Of a stretch of 64,000 bases of DNA, positions 25,601-32,477 are shown piece after piece. The DNA lies in contig VRZD01000020.1 in assembly GCA_016743235.1 (NCBI GenBank), forward strand, positions 1 to 64,000, in the 5' to 3' direction. The position numbers were made by a program, and so were the translations under genes. How positions within the stretch are numbered: position 1 is the first letter of the stretch; every line of letters starts with the position of its first letter. A model generated the notes under the pieces. It ran no database searches, was not told the DNA's origin, and saw only the letters and a list, made by a program, of their open reading frames with translations. The stretch comes from Pantanalinema sp. GBBB05 (GTDB lineage Bacteria; Cyanobacteriota; Cyanobacteriia; Leptolyngbyales; Leptolyngbyaceae).

Positions 25601-26467
25601 AGCCTGCTGATTCAGCCTCTCCTGCTCAGATTGAGTTTTAATCTGAGCCTGGGATGCTTTTTCGGCAGTTGTCGCCGTTCTAGACTTTTCCTGAGCTAAC
25701 TTCTGTTCATTGGTCAGAGCCTGCTGATTCAACCTCTCCTGTTCCGACTGGGTTTTGATCTGAGCCTGAGCGGTCTTCTCAGTTGCCTGAGCCGTTTTGG
25801 ACTTCTCCTGAGCCAGCTTCTGTTCACCAACCAAGGCTTGATCAACCAGCTTTTGCTGTTGTTGCTGAACCTTGGTTTCTTCAACAGCAGCCTTGCTGGC
25901 TACTGCCGCCGATCTGGACTTCTCCTGAGCCAGTTTTTGCTCATTAGTCAGAGCCTGTTGGTTGCGCTTATCCTCCTCAGCCGCCGCCTTAGTTTTAGCT
26001 TGAGCAGTCTTTGATTCTTCTTGAGCCAGCCTTTGCACACCAGCCAACTGCTGTTGAATGAGCTTATCTTCCTCAGCCGCCGCTTTTGCCGCATCTGCTG
26101 CGGCTTTTGAGTCGAGCGATGCAGATTTGGATTTCTCCTGGGCTAACTTCTGTTCAGCCACTATGGCTTGCTGATTGCGCTGGTCAATGGCGGTGAGGGC
26201 TTTGGCTTTAGTCTCCAGCGTTTTGAGTTCTGCCTGAGTCGCCTTCTGACCATCCAGAGTAGCTTTGGTTAAATCCTGAGCAGCTTTGGCTTGGTCGGCT
26301 AAAACCTTCTGCTGTTGCTTTGCCGCCTGGTTGGCTGCCTGGGTTTTCTCTGCCAGTGAGCCGACTTCTTTGGCTGCCTGTGACAAGGTTTGCGCTAATT
26401 TGTCAGCCGCAGGGGATGCTGAATCTTGCCCCACAAACTGGATAACAACTCGATTTTGGTCAGCCAT
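19616..26467 (-). CDS. Tail tape measure protein
   Basis: 2283 residues, by far the largest gene. Residues 1-900 are almost entirely Gln/Ala/Lys coiled coil. The middle (about 1065-1400) matches the phage tape-measure domain (ELGRAGFSADQTREALKGV, AGASSVDANQSFEDT). Hydrophobic stretches near 1400-1430 and 1490-1515 fit membrane-insertion segments. Residues about 1640-2135 are a second coil of EQQFQ-type heptads. The protein sets tail length and helps DNA entry. ATG follows a TGTCAGGAAACCTTGACA motif by one base and lacks a Shine-Dalgarno. Confidence 0.9.
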   Translation of the reverse strand: MADQNRVVIQFVGQDSASPAADKLAQTLSQAAKEVGSLAEKTQAANQAAKQQQKVLADQAKAAQDLTKATLDGQKATQAELKTLETKAKALTAIDQRNQQAIVAEQKLAQEKSKSASLDSKAAADAAKAAAEEDKLIQQQLAGVQRLAQEESKTAQAKTKAAAEEDKRNQQALTNEQKLAQEKSRSAAVASKAAVEETKVQQQQQKLVDQALVGEQKLAQEKSKTAQATEKTAQAQIKTQSEQERLNQQALTNEQKLAQEKSRTATTAEKASQAQIKTQSEQERLNQQALTNEQKLAQEKSRTATTAEKAAQAQIKTQSEQERLNQQALTNEQKLAQEKSRTATTAEKAAQAQIKTQSEQERLNQQALTNEQKLAQEKSRSAAVASKAAVEETKVQQQQQKLVDQALVGEQKLAQEKSKTAQATEKTAQAQIKTQSEQERLNQQALTNEQKLAQEKSRTATVAEKAAQAQTKAAAEADKRAQQAVAATQKQVNEQTRADERLAQSRAKAAQDQANAQSKADQQLTAAQAREADRAAGAAQQRSIREAQAQTKAQQQATQAQIKAESELAKERDRTAQQQQKRQEQAQQNESKLQTAEQKRQEQAQQAEVRRTTLEDRRAQQAVAATQKQANEQTRATQRLANEQTRADEQLAQSRTKAAQQQANAQSKADQQLTAAQAREADRAAGAAQQRSIREAQAQTKAQQQATQAQIKAEGELSKERDRAAQQQQKRQEQAQQAEVRRTTLEDRRTQQATAAAQKQVNEQIRADERLAQSRTRSAQQQAAAEDRRTQQRIAAQSRLEQAQQTAIARQEQAATASAARLAIIDDRRQQQAEIAANRRQVSEARTQQQLTTIADRELKRQQTQATQQQRGRVSEGSQTTKLAGTLGINIQTAEQFAKSLDLTAASANTAIKRLQELQNVNATSKERFAALSQELGITREQFIRLESAARKASQVQAQRQAGGNSADTTKLASTTGKSFTAAQQLAGSLGLTAAKADEAVRKFKELDAVGASNAQKLTILNRELGLTKAQFEQVAKAAGASQQGLQGVAVVSGAVAAGLGAIAAKGTQQFIDFDKTIRTFGVVTESSGTEALGRLREEVIQLGSTTGKSSQEIATVAVELGRAGFSADQTREALKGVTLASVASGEDITRVSQVIGQAINVFGFAAKDSERVADTITAVSNASEAGFNDLGEALAYAGASSVDANQSFEDTVRSLAILAGAGIKGSAGGTGLAEALRRIKIVSAGAATDLDGVARTSIKAQKAFAILQTGVRNADGQLKPFPEILQIVQKQLEGLGQADKDVIMDSLFGTQGGRTVATLINANVEKVANIDKAIDNLAGSTNRAGKELQEGVGGALSQFNATLGNTTQNIGGFVSVGLEPLLRAATSLIAGFNALSPASQGVVFAIGGFVGILAAATAAIAAYNLASTSMVVKQTLAAAATVANTVATAANTASKVLNALATGNLAAAQGILAGSLGVSTGAAAAGVPVFGALAASMTTLVPIIGAVALAIAGIEFAKYASNLRKANEDLDALAAGSTASSNDFAAVGSKIKAINKDLAGTDTFTSEQEKRAKAALKLGKDKVKALEQELEAAKAVEAATPEQEAAKNDAVAGIEAQIKALNNQTKVLEQNIATKQQNARATRDGGQAEKDAGKDFESAQKDRERAAEDAKKKAEQQFEDDKQARERQFQDEKLAREQEFQDAKLGRERQFQAEQQAAQDANQAAKEARERQFQKGKEQREQQFQSQRQQQEEEFQTAKQQREQQFQTTKQQQEEAYQNQKQAREQQFQRTQDLAKEKFQTAQQDKERQFKTEMEARDRRFQDELQADERKFKNEQNNRRKAQEQSFSAAQSKVAIAGASPEERRRLQQQQKIDSRVSGLNLANQVLSPDQIVNLAKQVSGIQNAATEADNQILQDTIRKIEERQKSGQEQADRAAEEEFQAAQEEKQRAFEDEKRVAEQTFQDQQKAAEQAFELQQKAEEAAFREVERQKEFAFKEQQKVDEAAFKEAERLKEVAFKQQQQAAEQQFKTAEQAKEQQFQAAEKAADKQFQAEQQAKEQQFQDAERAKEREFKKQEEETDRKFKDAEKEAERKFKADQESKERTFKDAERDKEASFKEQQRQKDLENAQKQKEILESTKIPAPESGQQPSKQPAAPGKGKPPGRRLGGTVDEGQVYKVGEAGWEYFVPSASGYILNHGDAVKLAQEAIAMSSTPVSPTVVVAGGKGRGSDRELLDEFRRLREQVVNLAAAPRSLHVSAPRPLRDGARLWADFSKQRIRAAGK
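25030..25960 (-). repeat. Tandem 117-bp repeats in tape-measure gene
   Basis: A 39-residue unit (core AQIKTQSEQERLNQQALTN, then EQKLAQEK) is repeated at least five times, some copies almost identical in DNA. A second unit (VQQQQQKLVDQALVGEQ) is interleaved twice, making a higher-order repeat. Such arrays expand and contract easily. Confidence 0.85.
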
Positions 26468-26485
26468 TGTCAGGAAACCTTGACA
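26468..26485. promoter_or_regulatory. TGTCA-N8-TGACA motif at tape-measure start
   Basis: TGTCAGGAAACCTTGACA directly abuts the start codon. Confidence 0.45.
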
Positions 26486-26536
26486 TTCAAAACTGCAACC
26501 AGTTTACCCACGACAACTGTCAGGCGTGATGAATTC

Positions 26537-26559
26537 AAATCCGCAACCGTTGCGGATTT
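26537..26559. repeat. 23-bp palindrome, copy 8
   Basis: Perfect, central C, about 70 bp upstream of the tape-measure start. Confidence 0.95.
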
Positions 26560-26623
26560 GGTTGGGACCTTAATGAGGTTGATTACAATGTCAGTGCGAT
26601 CGTCAAATCGGGGAAAAGTCGAA

Positions 26624-26836
26624 ATGAACATCCAAGCGGGTTCTAGCGTTTATCACAAACCTACAGGAGAAGAGTGGTTCATCTTGGGAGTATCCGGGGA
26701 TAGGGTTTGTGTTGGCGGCTATCCTCCCACGATCGCGTACATTGCCGATTGTGAGGTGCTGCCGGAGCCAATCAAGGAGTTGTCTGAGTCAGAACTTGAT
26801 TATCGACGGAAAGAATTTGGGGAAGGATGGCAGTAG
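26624..26836 (+). CDS. Small conserved hypothetical protein
   Basis: 70 residues: AGSSVYHKPTGEEWFILGVS, GDRVCVGGYPPTIAYIADCE, acidic C-terminal helix. Looks like a compact beta barrel followed by a helix. The start is the ATG 26624 behind GGGGAAAAG; a longer reading from 26588 is possible. Oriented against the phage genes. Confidence 0.5.
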   Translation: MNIQAGSSVYHKPTGEEWFILGVSGDRVCVGGYPPTIAYIADCEVLPEPIKELSESELDYRRKEFGEGWQ

Positions 26837-26858
26837 CGATCGCTTGAGCCACATCTCT

Positions 26859-27014
26859 ATGATCACAATCTGGAAACCAAGCGGAAAGTATTGGCGGTTG
26901 CTGTTAGGGCAGATTCTTCAGCTACGCGATCATGATCTCCTGGATGTCATCTGCGACGAAGATATAGACGGAATTTTTTACGAAATTAGAACAGACGGCG
27001 ATCGCTATAATTGA
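26859..27014 (+). CDS. Small hypothetical protein
   Basis: 51 residues: TIWKPSGKYWRLLLGQIL then acidic DEDIDGIFYEIR. It follows the previous small gene by 22 bp in the same direction, so they probably form a two-gene cargo pair. The region 27015-27225 has no gene. Confidence 0.4.
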   Translation: MITIWKPSGKYWRLLLGQILQLRDHDLLDVICDEDIDGIFYEIRTDGDRYN

Positions 27015-27225
27015 GGCAGCGATCGCTCACCAGTGGCAAGCCGCGCCCGTTGGATGAAGTACGCGACAGGCTCACAGCATCCCCATTGCTCTTGGCTGTG
27101 AAACGCTCGATACCCTCCGAGGCTGGGCACTGTTATCTGTAGGCTGTAAAGCTTTCCAGGGTTCGCCAGATTAACACCTGTACGCAACCCGACAGCGCAG
27201 GCGGCAACAGTGCAATGAGCGATCG

Positions 27226-27798
27226 CTACTTAATTAAATGCACCCAGTATTGCCCATCGGTCAGAATCAACCGCACAAACGTTGAGTGCGACAGCCAATA
27301 CTTCCCAAGATTTGGATCGCCGCCATAGTTGCGATCGTAGCCGTCGGGGTAGAACTCGCCATATGGATCAGTGATATGCCACTGTGTAGGCTCGTTGTTC
27401 GCGTCCAGACGAACACCAGACAAACAGACAATGTGACCGCTTTGGGTGAGATAGGTGTGGGTAATTGCCGGAAACCCTGCTTTCAGATGGGCGATCGTTT
27501 TGGCGATTGCAGCATCGATCGCATCCTTCCCGAACACAATCAACAGTTCATCTCTCACGCCATACAGTTCTGCAACCCGTTTCATCGCTTGCGGGTCATG
27601 CCTGTCCCATCCGTTATCTTCAGTCCGTTGCAATAATTCGTCTTCAAACTGAGCAAAGCGAGAATATCCGCCGTGGCGCAATCTACCCATATAGGCAAGG
27701 CACATTGCCACACAGGTCATGTTGCAGCTTCCCCCTGGATGCATGGAGTTATCCAACTGGGTAAGCAAAGGAAAATCTTTTAACAATATCTCGGTCAT
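27226..27798 (-). CDS. C39-like cysteine peptidase
   Basis: 190 residues. Papain-like C39 signature: GSCNMTCVAMCLAYMG (Cys nucleophile near residue 25), SGHIVCLSGV (His near 117) and ITDPYGE (Asp near 140). No signal peptide. It lies just upstream of the tape-measure module, so it could act in virion assembly, in cell-wall opening as an NlpC/C39-type endolysin, or as cargo. Activity against a peptide bond is likely; substrate unknown. Confidence 0.7.
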   Translation of the reverse strand: MTEILLKDFPLLTQLDNSMHPGGSCNMTCVAMCLAYMGRLRHGGYSRFAQFEDELLQRTEDNGWDRHDPQAMKRVAELYGVRDELLIVFGKDAIDAAIAKTIAHLKAGFPAITHTYLTQSGHIVCLSGVRLDANNEPTQWHITDPYGEFYPDGYDRNYGGDPNLGKYWLSHSTFVRLILTDGQYWVHLIK

Positions 27799-27810
27799 GG
27801 CTTTTCCTCT

Positions 27811-27840
27811 TAGTAAAAACCCCGCCTAGTCAGCGGGGTT
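27811..27840 (-). terminator. Intrinsic terminator
   Basis: AACCCCGC / GCGGGGTT with a 7-base loop and TTTTT on the minus strand. It separates the DUF928-like remnant from the peptidase gene. Confidence 0.7.
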
Positions 27841-27937
27841 GACGAGTGCAGTCGGGTTCGAAACACAACAGCTTTGCAACTACGAATAGAAATTCTCATA
27901 GAACTTGCTTGCTATTGTATCCGGAGTTTTGGTTTAG

Positions 27938-28078
27938 TCAACGACTGCCAGCTCCCTGTCTACCCGTGGGTAATCCATCACCCTTCTCGATCGCGGTTTC
28001 TGGGAATGCTGTGACGGGTATCACTGCCCATGTCGAAAATATTGCTAAAAGAGTAATTAAGGTAGTTGCATAACGCAT
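27938..28078 (-). CDS. Short secreted peptide, DUF928-like N-terminal remnant
   Basis: 46 residues with a signal peptide (ATTLITLLAIFSTWAVIPVTA, hydrophobic core residues 5-18) followed by GDGLPTGRQGAGSR. That last motif resembles the start of cyanobacterial DUF928 proteins, which continue for about 200 residues; here a stop follows at once. Likely a truncated host gene. Region 28079-28308 shows no gene. Confidence 0.4.
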   Translation of the reverse strand: MRYATTLITLLAIFSTWAVIPVTAFPETAIEKGDGLPTGRQGAGSR

Positions 28079-28308
28079 AACTTACGCACCTTCAGACGGC
28101 TAAACTGAATGTGCGATCGCAGACATGACTGTGGTGGTGGTGAAGTTGGTTAAGGACAATGGCAGGTCAACGGATAATCTAGATATGCTGACCGGGCTTC
28201 GCAATGCCACTCAGGATCAGAGTCACTAGGACTGCAAAGATATGTATACCCTATTGGTCAGAACCGTGATTGGGGGTAAGTAGCGATTGCCCCTTTATCG
28301 TTTGGTTT

Positions 28309-28331
28309 AAATCCGCAACGGTTGCGGATTT
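28309..28331. repeat. 23-bp palindrome, copy 9
   Basis: Perfect, central G, with the usual right flank (gggagtggaggtagg). Marks the left edge of unit 2; the attC-like site that follows in units 3-5 is absent. Confidence 0.95.
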
Positions 28332-28365
28332 GGGAGTGGAGGTAGGGGCGCGATCGAACCTGCTC

Positions 28366-28785
28366 TTAATTGGTTTCATCACTAGGTAGAAGGTCGAAAG
28401 TAACCATCTCTTCTTCACCTAAGATGTTGCTCGATGCCTCAAGCCCTAAATCTAAATCTAAATCCCAGGTCTGTTCAGTTTCGGGTTCATCAACAGAATC
28501 ATTGTCATTCAGATCCAAGTTGAGATCACCACCCGCCTTCCCTGAATCCTTATCTTCTGTGAGATGAATGGCAATCACCCTCATAATGTCAACAACCATT
28601 GCCCGCAACTTTAGGCGCTCCACGCGCTCCATATGCGCATGGAGCGCTCGCTGCTGCCTATCCTCTTCCATCTCCGCTGCCAAGCTTTCAATGTTAGCGG
28701 TTAGCTGAGAGATAGCTAGAGCATTCGCTCTCTGCTGACTAGCGATCGCCTTCAAAATCTTCACTAATTGGTCTAATTCGGACAT
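28366..28785 (-). CDS. Hypothetical coiled-coil acidic protein
   Basis: 139 residues: N-terminal helix-rich part (LVKILKAIASQQRANALAIS) predicted coiled coil, then a strongly acidic Asp/Leu tail (LNLDLNDNDS, LDLDLGLE). The family is unknown. It follows the next gene by 76 bp in the same direction. Confidence 0.5.
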   Translation of the reverse strand: MSELDQLVKILKAIASQQRANALAISQLTANIESLAAEMEEDRQQRALHAHMERVERLKLRAMVVDIMRVIAIHLTEDKDSGKAGGDLNLDLNDNDSVDEPETEQTWDLDLDLGLEASSNILGEEEMVTFDLLPSDETN

Positions 28786-28861
28786 AAGTTCTCAGAGGGA
28801 ATTGCTTGAGGACTATGCTAACGGTACACTCCAGTTTAGGACTATCTGCGGCTATAGAGTG

Positions 28862-30082
28862 TCAGACAGCACTGCCTACCTTTGATGCTGTTTTGCTTGG
28901 TTCTAAGATGACGTAGCCCTCAACTAAAGACGATTCTGGTAGAGCCGCTAATTGATGCTCAAATTCCGAAGGCTTCATTTGTTGTTCTTCTAAAAGCTCA
29001 TACTGTACAACATAGCCCTCAAAGACTGCTCCCCTGGCCATCAGCTTTTTCAGGGCAGGAATCAACATTGTTTGTTCTTTTTCTAACCCAATACCCACAT
29101 TCTGATTGAGCCCTGAACCCGCCCCTGAAAACCACCCTTTTGAGTACCACGGTTCATTGAACTTACGTCTCAATTCATCAATCCAACCTAAACCCTTCTT
29201 TTCTTCATAAACAAAGTCAAGCCACTGGATCAATTCGGCAGTTGATACTTCGTCCACAAAATCTGTCGCCAAAAACCGTTCAGGATGCTTTCCAACTAAC
29301 AGTTCCCTTGAAATTCGCAAAGCTTGGGACTGCCAGAACGTATTCATTTCCTGGATCTCCTTATGAGCCATGTCCAGCATTCCGAGTTCAGCTGTACATC
29401 GTGTTTGAGCTAGGGCGGTTAGCGAGAAATACTCCTCATGTGCCATTGCCGTTTCGATCGTAGTCGCCTCCGCAAGCAGCTCCCTATAGCGCATGTTAAT
29501 TTCAGCCAGTGTATTGCGTGCGGTATGCAAGATGGTATGACGATGCTCAGAAGCCGTTTTAGCATCTATCTTCAGCAATGCAGCCAGAGCTGCGAACAGT
29601 CTCGCCCGTTCACTGCTCTCAAGGAAATACTTAATCGCCTGCACATCCTTCTGAATTTCCTTGAGCCGACTATCAATTGTGTTTAACTTGCTGTTGATTG
29701 CAACAAACCCAATGGAGCTGACAACCAACCCTAAGCCTGACAAAACGGCTGCTCCTGTTGCCACTTGAAGAATTTGTTGGGTTGATTGTGAAAGGGTATA
29801 AATTTGCCCTGAAAGACGCATTAACTGGTAACTATTGAATTCTGTTATTCCCTTCAGGTCAGCAAGTTGAATATTAGCAACAATTCCTGGAATAAAATTT
29901 AGACCTGGGATAATGCCAAGCGGATTAGAGGCCACTGGAATCAAATGCCGAATAATCTGCCCTGCATTCGGAGTGCCTGCGGCCCAACGGACTACACCAC
30001 CATAAAGCTTATATTTGCCAGTTGCTAGACCGATTAACGTCTCATACGGAATAGTTCTAGCAATAGTCCAACCAGGAATCAT
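28862..30082 (-). CDS. Hypothetical protein with membrane-associated N-terminus
   Basis: 406 residues. Residues 1-80 are hydrophobic and glycine-rich (NPLGIIPGLNFIPGIVANI). A membrane segment lies near 110-130 (VATGAAVLSGLGLVVSSIGF), then coiled coil (NSKLNTIDSRLKEIQKDV) and a helical C-terminus. This resembles cargo or toxin-like proteins of unknown function in cyanobacteria. Within unit 2 it takes the place of the integron-like cassettes. Confidence 0.5.
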   Translation of the reverse strand: MIPGWTIARTIPYETLIGLATGKYKLYGGVVRWAAGTPNAGQIIRHLIPVASNPLGIIPGLNFIPGIVANIQLADLKGITEFNSYQLMRLSGQIYTLSQSTQQILQVATGAAVLSGLGLVVSSIGFVAINSKLNTIDSRLKEIQKDVQAIKYFLESSERARLFAALAALLKIDAKTASEHRHTILHTARNTLAEINMRYRELLAEATTIETAMAHEEYFSLTALAQTRCTAELGMLDMAHKEIQEMNTFWQSQALRISRELLVGKHPERFLATDFVDEVSTAELIQWLDFVYEEKKGLGWIDELRRKFNEPWYSKGWFSGAGSGLNQNVGIGLEKEQTMLIPALKKLMARGAVFEGYVVQYELLEEQQMKPSEFEHQLAALPESSLVEGYVILEPSKTASKVGSAV

Positions 30083-30255
30083 ACTTCCTTACCTTGATGT
30101 TGAGTACTTAGAGCAATTTCGGTAGATCACCAGAAGTTGAATGCTCATAGGTAGGTTTTGCTGTCATCCCCACCAAGGTTTAAACTGCCCTATTTATTCG
30201 GGATGTCACCATACACTTCATAGAAAAATTATCAGAAATTCTTCACTTCTTCGTG

Positions 30256-30441
30256 TTATTTACCTAAATCCCGCTTGGCAGCTTCAGATATCGCCTGCCT
30301 CAACCATTCAGCTTTGTTTGGTAGCGATCGGACATATTGATACAGGTCTTTAGGCAGGAAGACAGAGATCGGCTTATCTGCAAGCGCCTCTTCACCAATA
30401 GGTTTAAAGCGAGTTAAATAGTCTGCGCGTCGTTCAGTCAT
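30256..30441 (-). CDS. Ribbon-helix-helix-like small protein (unit 2)
   Basis: 61 residues: KPISVFLPKDLYQYVRSL gives the beta strand and first helix, and KAEWLRQAISEAAKRDLG the second helix, the pattern of RHH DNA-binding proteins. The start at MTERRADY is preferred over a further upstream ATG. It occupies the antirepressor position of unit 2. Confidence 0.6.
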   Translation of the reverse strand: MTERRADYLTRFKPIGEEALADKPISVFLPKDLYQYVRSLPNKAEWLRQAISEAAKRDLGK

Positions 30442-30500
30442 AGGTTCTCTCATCACTCATTCGGGTGAGGAGTGCGATCGGCGGGGAAGCATATGTTATC

Positions 30501-30523
30501 AAATCCGCAACCGTTGCGGATTT
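30501..30523. repeat. 23-bp palindrome, copy 10
   Basis: Perfect, central C, between the RHH-like gene and the unit 2 repressor. Confidence 0.95.
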
Positions 30524-30555
30524 GTCCTAAGTTGATAGGTATATCAACAATTGCC

Positions 30556-30837
30556 TCAGTCTTCTTCAACCTTGATGAGATCATCAATGCGTAACACCTT
30601 ACCAGCCCATTTAGAGCAGAGACGGGCAAGCTTCACAGCATTTACAGCGTCAAACTTTTCTAACTGACCATCTCTAGCACGGGTCAGGGTGTGACGAGTG
30701 ACTGATAGGTGAGGATAATTATCCTCAATCATTTTATGAACGGCATAAACAGACAAGGGTTCTCCGTTACTGTCCTTTAGCCACCATTCTGATATATCGA
30801 TATAGGCTTTCACGTTAGTTAGTACGATCGCATTCAT
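30556..30837 (-). CDS. Cro/C1-like regulator (unit 2)
   Basis: 93 residues. PLSVYAVHKMIEDNYP and SVTRHTLTRARDGQL fit helices 2-3 of an XRE-type HTH, and LARLCSKWAGKVLRIDDLI the typical last helix. It is only distantly like the repressors of units 1, 3 and 4. Divergent from the unit 2 operon. Confidence 0.65.
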   Translation of the reverse strand: MNAIVLTNVKAYIDISEWWLKDSNGEPLSVYAVHKMIEDNYPHLSVTRHTLTRARDGQLEKFDAVNAVKLARLCSKWAGKVLRIDDLIKVEED

Positions 30838-31038
30838 CTCTTCTCCTTGAACTAATCACATAGGTTGACAGATTAACAGTATTTCTGTTTTCAGGATAAC
30901 CTGCTTTTAGGTTAGCTGCCAATCAGTTAATTGACAGTCTGCTAACTGATTGGCATAATGATAAATAGAGAAGGCGCTGAACCGACTACCAATCAGAAAC
31001 AGCGCTTCTCTACGAACAAATTAAGTTCTGGAGTAATT
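30838..31038. promoter_or_regulatory. Divergent control region of unit 2
   Basis: Perfect 12-bp inverted repeat GCCAATCAGTTA (30918-30929) and TAACTGATTGGC (30943-30954) with TTGACA (30931-30936) in its centre. The -10 is CATAAT (30954-30959), 17-bp spacing. A second small inverted repeat TAACCT/AGGTTA lies near 30897-30914. The leader hairpin pairs AGAGAAGGCGCTG (30967-30979) with CAGCGCTTCTCT (31000-31011). Confidence 0.75.
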
Positions 31039-31275
31039 ATGCCTCAAGTAACGCTAGTACAAAACCCGATTCTCCCTACCGAATCCGTCCGGGTCTACAA
31101 GCATCTGGTCACTTTAATCAACCGTGTCACCGAACACGAAGTAGCACTTGAGATTGAAACCCTTTCAGACCGCTTCTGTGACGTGATGAGAGAAATTGCT
31201 CACCAACGAGTGATGAAAGGACTAAAAGGCTATGAAGTGTTCGAGACCCTAGACCTGACTGAACTTCCCTTCTAA
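31039..31275 (+). CDS. Unit operon gene 1 (unit 2)
   Basis: 78 residues. Differs from unit 1 mainly at 17-37 (SVRVYKH, VTEHEVALEIE); the C-terminal 40 residues are identical. ATG 31039 is chosen by homology over an upstream in-frame ATG at 30958, which lies in the promoter. Confidence 0.7.
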   Translation: MPQVTLVQNPILPTESVRVYKHLVTLINRVTEHEVALEIETLSDRFCDVMREIAHQRVMKGLKGYEVFETLDLTELPF

Positions 31276-31288
31276 CCACACTTCTCCA

Positions 31289-31307
31289 GGCAGGCTTTAA
31301 GCCTGCC
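31289..31307 (+). other. Intercistronic hairpin after gene 1 (unit 2)
   Basis: GGCAGGC / GCCTGCC, no T-run. Confidence 0.6.
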
Positions 31308-31339
31308 TCCCCTCGCTTCATCTATTCGGAGAACTAATC

Positions 31340-31561
31340 ATGCTCGATTCCCTTGTGATGTCCTGCGAAGGGCACGACGTTTTGATGGAACAACGTGCCG
31401 ACGGTTGGTATAGCTGGATCAATCTCCACAACGTCTTCTTTCCCGTTGACCATGAACCTCGCCCGACCTTAGCCGATGCCATTGCTTACAACCTGAGTGC
31501 CATTCCTGCCTTCTTTGCTCAGATTGAAGCCAACTCCAAACGCATTGCCGAGGAGGGCTAA
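31340..31561 (+). CDS. Unit operon gene 2 (unit 2)
   Basis: 73 residues, nearly identical to the unit 1 copy; changes at the C-terminus (SKRIAEEG) and Ala for Thr in DAIAYNL. Confidence 0.65.
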   Translation: MLDSLVMSCEGHDVLMEQRADGWYSWINLHNVFFPVDHEPRPTLADAIAYNLSAIPAFFAQIEANSKRIAEEG

Positions 31562-31563
31562 CC

Positions 31564-31845
31564 ATGACGCGTAAACTCACCCACTTTGAACACACCCTGC
31601 AATCTCATCTCAACAGCATTCCAGAGCGTAAATATGACCTCTGGCAATACACCGAAGATGGTCAAATTGTCGGCTTCTACTACCTGAGTGTGGCAGCCGC
31701 ATTTCAAGAGCAATCCTACCCCGGCTGGCGCTATGTCGTGGAGCGCCAGGGCAAAACTGAAAATGTCAGTGAGAACGGCATCAAAATCGTCGATTGCCAT
31801 GAGGAGAGCATCACTGCCTTAGGAGAACAGCCGTATGAGCGTTAA
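31564..31845 (+). CDS. Unit operon gene 3 (unit 2)
   Basis: 93 residues; begins MTRKLTHFE and reads ENVSENGIKIVDCHEES where unit 1 has EDITENGIKIVDLHEES. Overlaps gene 4 by 11 bp. Confidence 0.65.
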   Translation: MTRKLTHFEHTLQSHLNSIPERKYDLWQYTEDGQIVGFYYLSVAAAFQEQSYPGWRYVVERQGKTENVSENGIKIVDCHEESITALGEQPYER

Positions 31846-32083
31846 AGCTATTCCCTTTGAGCACCGCTTACAGTTCTGGCTGCAATTTGCCCCACAACCG
31901 CCAGTGGTCACGATTTCTCACCCCTTCCTCACCGTCCAATGTGCTGATTACATCTCAGCCGACCAACTGCTGCAAAAGCGCTGCATCCTCAAACGCATCT
32001 GGACAGGTGAGCGCTACTGTGAACAACCCACTGTCCTAGAGCTATGGGCGAAGGGCAGACGCTATGACCGCATTTCCTTGTAA
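31835..32083 (+). CDS. Unit operon gene 4 (unit 2)
   Basis: 82 residues; the WTGERYCEQ variant, with an additional His at position 10. Confidence 0.65.
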   Translation: MSVKAIPFEHRLQFWLQFAPQPPVVTISHPFLTVQCADYISADQLLQKRCILKRIWTGERYCEQPTVLELWAKGRRYDRISL

Positions 32084-32096
32084 TGGAGCCAAAACC

Positions 32097-32450
32097 ATGC
32101 AACTGATTATCGAGATTCCACATAATATTCAACCGCCTAAATTCCATCTGTTTCAGCACGTCTGTCTTGTCCCTAAAAGTCCTACCTCCAAATCAGACCG
32201 TCAGTTACAAGATGCCCCTCCGCCCCGTACAGGCGTGATTGTCGGCATGACCTACATTACCCTGTTTCAAGCAATAGTCGAACACTATGCTGGGTTTGGT
32301 TGGGAATACCAGGTGGATTTCTACTTCAATGCTCCCTTTGAAAAAGCATTGGGCTGTGAAGAACCCGTGCAAACCTATGACGAAGCGGATTTATCCCCAT
32401 TTACACCTCAGGCTGCTAACAGCCATCAGCAAGTAGCACAAGTCAGTTAA
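32097..32450 (+). CDS. Unit operon gene 5 (unit 2)
   Basis: 117 residues, start at MQLIIEIPH; the upstream in-frame ATG lies within gene 4. Tail NSHQQVAQVS is close to unit 1. Confidence 0.65.
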   Translation: MQLIIEIPHNIQPPKFHLFQHVCLVPKSPTSKSDRQLQDAPPPRTGVIVGMTYITLFQAIVEHYAGFGWEYQVDFYFNAPFEKALGCEEPVQTYDEADLSPFTPQAANSHQQVAQVS

Positions 32451-32477
32451 CACAACCCTTCATTACTCCCTTGTCCT

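Noticed and set aside
27841..27870. Possible tRNA remnant or attB (gggttcgaa)
   Set aside because: The T-arm stem does not pair and no acceptor or anticodon arm is present.
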